Below, piece by piece: positions 6,701 to 8,330 of a stretch of 8,330 nt of DNA. The stretch comes from Acidobacteriaceae bacterium (GTDB lineage Bacteria > Acidobacteriota > Terriglobia > Terriglobales > Acidobacteriaceae): assembly GCA_003140655.1 (NCBI GenBank), contig PLKR01000200.1:2117-10446 (forward strand). Reading direction: 5' to 3'. How positions within the stretch are numbered: position 1 is the stretch's first letter; every line of letters starts with the position of its first letter. The position numbers and the translations under genes are program-made. Under the pieces are notes generated by a model, which had not been told where the DNA came from, searched no databases, and saw only the letters and a program-made list of their open reading frames with translations.

Positions 6701-8136
6701 CCAAAGCGGGGGCAGACGTGATTACGATCAGTGGCCACGATGGAGGCACGGGCGCGTCGCCGCTCACCTCCATCAAGAATACAGGGCTGCCCTGGGAAAT
6801 CGGTTTGCGTGACGCCCACACAGCACTGGTGCGGTCGGGCCTTCGCGCCCGAGTCAGGTTGCGGGTTGACGGTGGCTTGAAGTTTGCGCGAGACGTAGTG
6901 GTTGCCGCTCTGCTGGGTGCGGAGGAATTCGGCTTCGGAACCGCGGCTCTGCTCGCCATCGGGTGCGTCATGGCCCGGCAGTGTCACCTCAACACCTGTC
7001 CCGTGGGCATCGCCACTCAGGATGAAGCCCTGCGCGCACGCTTTGCCGGAAGTCCGGAGATGGTGGAAACTTATTTCCGCGCGCTGGCGGCCGACGTACG
7101 CGAGCTGCTGGCGCGGATGGGCGCGGGGTCCATCGATGCAATCCTGGGTGCCGTTGAGCGGTTGCGGCCGCGGTCTGCTGAAGCCGAACAAAGCGTGGCC
7201 TCGCTGTTGCAGCCCATTGCCGATCCCCCCGCGCAGTTTCCATGTCCTCATGAGGACAGCAGCGCGCTCCACGTCGAATTGAATCGCGTGGTGGACGATC
7301 TGGAATCGCTCTCTGTACGCCCCTATCGTTTTGAGATCACGAGCGGGGACCGAGCCGTGGGGGCGCACTTCAGTGGCGAGATCCTGCGGCGCCTCGGATC
7401 TCCCTTTCCAGGCTCGAATCTGGAAATGACCGGCGCCGAGTGCGAGTTTATTGGCACCGCGGGACAGAGCTTTGGCGCGTTCCTCATTTCCGGCGCCAAC
7501 TTCCGGCTGACCGGAGAAGCGAACGACTACGTGGGCAAAGGTCTGTGCGGCGGCAGCATCGCGATTACCGCGCACGCGGAAGCCTCGGAACGAGGAGACG
7601 TTTTGGTCGGGAACACCGTCCTCTATGGCGCCACGTCCGGTGAGTTGTTTGTCGCCGGCCGGGCGGGGGAACGGTTCGCGGTCCGGAACAGCGGGGCGCT
7701 CGCCGTGGTCGAGGGCGTCGGACGCCACGGATGCGAATACATGACCGCGGGCGTGGTGGCGATTCTCGGTCCCGCGGGCTCGAATCTGGGAGCAGGGATG
7801 ACGGGCGGCCTTGCCTATCTGTTGCGCGCGGACGCCGATGATTACCTTAACGACGACCACATAAATCGTGACTCGGTGAGGTTTTCGACTCTCGAACTTC
7901 GGGAAGAGCAATGGCTCCGCCGCATTCTTCGCCGGCACTTGCAACTGACCGGCAGCCCCCGGGCCGCTGAGCTTCTCGCCCGCTCCCCTCTGCCGCTGCT
8001 TCGAGTTGAGCCCCTGACGCCGCCGTGCTCGATCGAAGATGCGTGGGCTTCGATTCTTTCGCGTCTCACAGCCGAGGAAGCGCGAAGCTACGGACGCGAC
8101 AAACTCTTTTCTTCCGAAAGACCCGTCGTTCAGTGA
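3751..8136 (+). CDS. gltB: Glutamate synthase large (alpha) subunit, glutamine-hydrolysing
   Basis: Transfers the amide of glutamine to 2-oxoglutarate, giving two glutamates; electrons normally arrive from NADPH through the GltD subunit. It has 1461 residues, slightly shorter than typical bacterial GltB (about 1480-1530). Domains in order: class II glutaminase (about 15-430), with the nucleophile C15 in DACGVGF, RYSTNTQPSW (221-230), HNGEINT (241-247) and LDRNGLRP (353-360); a central domain (about 450-740); the FMN synthase domain (about 790-1170), with MSLGAIS (831-837) and SGHDGGTGASP (994-1004); and a GXGXG beta-helix domain (about 1195-1420) with YVGKGLCGG (1260-1268). C1072, C1078 and C1083 form the CX5CX4C ligand set of the 3Fe-4S cluster. 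The first 14 residues should be a propeptide removed to expose C15. An in-frame TAG at 3739-3741 makes the ATG at 3751 the only sensible start, yet no Shine-Dalgarno precedes it. No gltD follows; a LysR-family gene does. In the glutaminase loop, residues 248-251 read ISSN where GltB proteins usually have a glycine before the asparagine. Confidence 0.97.
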   Translation: MGQSRLTFAKDHDACGVGFIAQLGGPASHAVVERGLGALARLAHRGGVDADGRSGDGAGLLVGLPKAFFRKAARADGIELPDEFAVGMVFLQRGQEAQASDAIRAAVSKFDLSFLGWRTVPTDSSIVGPRSRDSLPTVRQCFIAPTGNTLHRESFDFELQIFRLRQELETIAASGYYCYFCSLSSRSVVYKGLLTPEQLAPFYPDLSDPEFASAFVVFHQRYSTNTQPSWSLAQPFRCVAHNGEINTISSNRRWFQARAARLSRQLGLPDNSRLLQPGMSDSASFDNALEALVRNGSSIAESALRLVPPAWEHDEHLDPGLRQFLAGSAPEQEPWDGPAALIFTDGHFIGAKLDRNGLRPLRYTLTSDGLLIVGSEVGITDLSDKQVVERQRLGPGEMLIADPARGTFFRPSEVSSLVRAADSRPITTVIPAEHEAEPIMIDGNRLMAAFGWTEDQFRMLFYPLVEQGQEPLWSMGDDAPPAFLSSLPRPLWDYCKQRFAQVTNPPIDPLRESHVMSLDVYLGRHTKLTSPLLDAGQMDSIAKALSPIHCIDISFEAAGGSEAARQILSRIREEASTEASRSGAILLSDRTLSDKRAALPALLAVSAVWQAMTEAGAWNVPLIVETGQVVDTHHLALLVAVGASAVHPHLAMSMASRAGVNGPSRYRAGIEKGLRKVLARMGISTISSYRNSQLFETIGLDPSVCGEFFEDAGQTLSGKTLDDLLRDCISCHAAGFGSSAAEFRDAGLYRFRHNGEQHASSPELVRRMHRYIKSPTEQNRAALTILSEDRKENGKNVAVRDLLELRPAHALALDEVESEVSLLSRFSTQAMSLGAISPEAHQTLAIAMNRLGGRSNTGEGGEDPSIYYERPEANNRVKQVASARFGVTAEYLVHADEIEIKMAQGSKPGEGGQLPSAKVTPYIARLRHAIPGTSLISPPPHHDIYSIEDLAQLIYDLRAVNPNARIGVKLVSSSGVGVIATGVAKAGADVITISGHDGGTGASPLTSIKNTGLPWEIGLRDAHTALVRSGLRARVRLRVDGGLKFARDVVVAALLGAEEFGFGTAALLAIGCVMARQCHLNTCPVGIATQDEALRARFAGSPEMVETYFRALAADVRELLARMGAGSIDAILGAVERLRPRSAEAEQSVASLLQPIADPPAQFPCPHEDSSALHVELNRVVDDLESLSVRPYRFEITSGDRAVGAHFSGEILRRLGSPFPGSNLEMTGAECEFIGTAGQSFGAFLISGANFRLTGEANDYVGKGLCGGSIAITAHAEASERGDVLVGNTVLYGATSGELFVAGRAGERFAVRNSGALAVVEGVGRHGCEYMTAGVVAILGPAGSNLGAGMTGGLAYLLRADADDYLNDDHINRDSVRFSTLELREEQWLRRILRRHLQLTGSPRAAELLARSPLPLLRVEPLTPPCSIEDAWASILSRLTAEEARSYGRDKLFSSERPVVQ

Positions 8137-8149
8137 GCCAGCTCGCGAA

Positions 8150-8171
8150 TTCGGGGCCCGCACTGGCCGAA
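8150..8171. other. Imperfect hairpin after gltB
   Basis: TTCGG (8150-8154) pairs with CCGAA (8167-8171). Two further pairs, CC (8157-8158) with GG (8165-8166), form beyond a GG bulge, around a six-base loop. It begins 14 bases after the gltB stop and could slow or end transcription, but it has no T-run, so I do not call it a terminator. It also sits where the -35 region of the next promoter would be approached. Confidence 0.25.
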
Positions 8172-8193
8172 GCCGCACCGACGATAAGTTCGC

Positions 8194-8199
8194 TATAAT
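8194..8199 (+). promoter_or_regulatory. Candidate -10 element of the LysR-family gene
   Basis: A perfect TATAAT lies 17 bases before the ATG at 8217. No recognisable -35 lies 16-19 bases upstream. Transcription would start near 8206, leaving a leader of about ten bases and no Shine-Dalgarno, so translation might be nearly leaderless. A separate promoter here means the regulator need not depend on gltB read-through. Confidence 0.4.
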
Positions 8200-8216
8200 C
8201 CTCCTAACTAAACTGC

Positions 8217-8330
8217 ATGGACTTCGATCAGCTCATCACATTCCTGGAGGTCGCCCGGCAAGGCAGCTTTTCGCGTGCCGGAGAGAAAGTCTTCCGCTCG
8301 CAATCTGCGGTTAGTGCGCAGATCCGCCAA
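8217..8330 (+). CDS. LysR-family transcriptional regulator, N-terminus (partial, cut by right window edge)
   Basis: Only 38 codons are present; LysR regulators are usually about 300 residues long. The visible part is the start of the winged helix-turn-helix: MDFDQLITFLEVARQGSFSR (residues 1-20) with the typical F9, V12, A13, G16, S17 and F18 pattern, then A21 in helix 2 and the recognition-helix start SQSAVSAQIRQ (28-38). The ligand-binding domain is outside, so the effector and targets cannot be read. The gene is co-directional with gltB, 80 bp after its stop. LysR proteins such as GltC of Bacillus control glutamate synthase genes, although gltC is divergent from its target whereas this gene lies downstream; regulation of gltB is therefore only a hypothesis. 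The ATG at 8217 is chosen because it gives the standard family N-terminus. Confidence 0.9.
   Translation, partial: MDFDQLITFLEVARQGSFSRAGEKVFRSQSAVSAQIRQ

Noticed and set aside
8150..8171. Hairpin after gltB as an intrinsic terminator
   Set aside because: The stem is bulged and short and no T-run follows, so it is listed only as a low-confidence structure.
6550..8178. Long minus-strand open frame (542 codons) opposite the 3' part of gltB
   Set aside because: It overlaps the FMN and GXGXG domains almost completely and shows no recognisable domain; it is an antisense shadow of a well-supported gene.

Overview
The window looks like chromosomal DNA from a moderately GC-rich bacterium. The style of several proteins suggests Acidobacteriota (Terriglobia-like): an exported protein with two retropepsin-type lobes, a LysR-type N-terminus of the MDFDQL type, a medium-form threonine deaminase with an ACT domain, and a gltB with no gltD directly after it. 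This assignment is inference from protein resemblance; there is no rRNA or other marker gene in the window.

Layout, left to right. Positions 1-714 (minus) hold the N-terminal half of an NADP-type glutamate dehydrogenase, cut by the window edge. Positions 715-952 are a divergent control region with a strong Shine-Dalgarno on each side, a promoter candidate for each gene, and a 35-nt imperfect hairpin that reaches into the -35 of the rightward promoter. Positions 953-2209 (plus) encode an exported protein with a helical, TPR-like N-terminal part and two aspartic-protease lobes, each with its own DTGA motif. A 113-bp convergent gap with a small hairpin separates it from ilvA at 2323-3603 (minus), a threonine ammonia-lyase with a C-terminal ACT domain. 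A 147-bp divergent gap leads to gltB at 3751-8136 (plus), the large subunit of glutamate synthase. After an 80-bp gap with a perfect TATAAT, a LysR-family regulator starts at 8217 and runs off the right edge.

Three of the five genes handle ammonium and amino nitrogen. GdhA fixes ammonium into glutamate when ammonium is plentiful. GltB is the glutamine-dependent glutamate synthase used when ammonium is scarce. IlvA releases ammonium from threonine to supply 2-oxobutyrate for isoleucine. The LysR protein could regulate gltB, by analogy with GltC of Bacillus, but nothing in the sequence proves this. The exported protease-like gene does not obviously belong to the theme.

I did not find a convincing undescribed system. 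The best leads are the two-lobed exported aspartic protease with the hairpin at its promoter, the gltB without a neighbouring gltD but with a LysR gene behind it, and a departure from the usual sequence in the GltB glutaminase loop. No mobile element, CRISPR array, tRNA or rRNA was seen.
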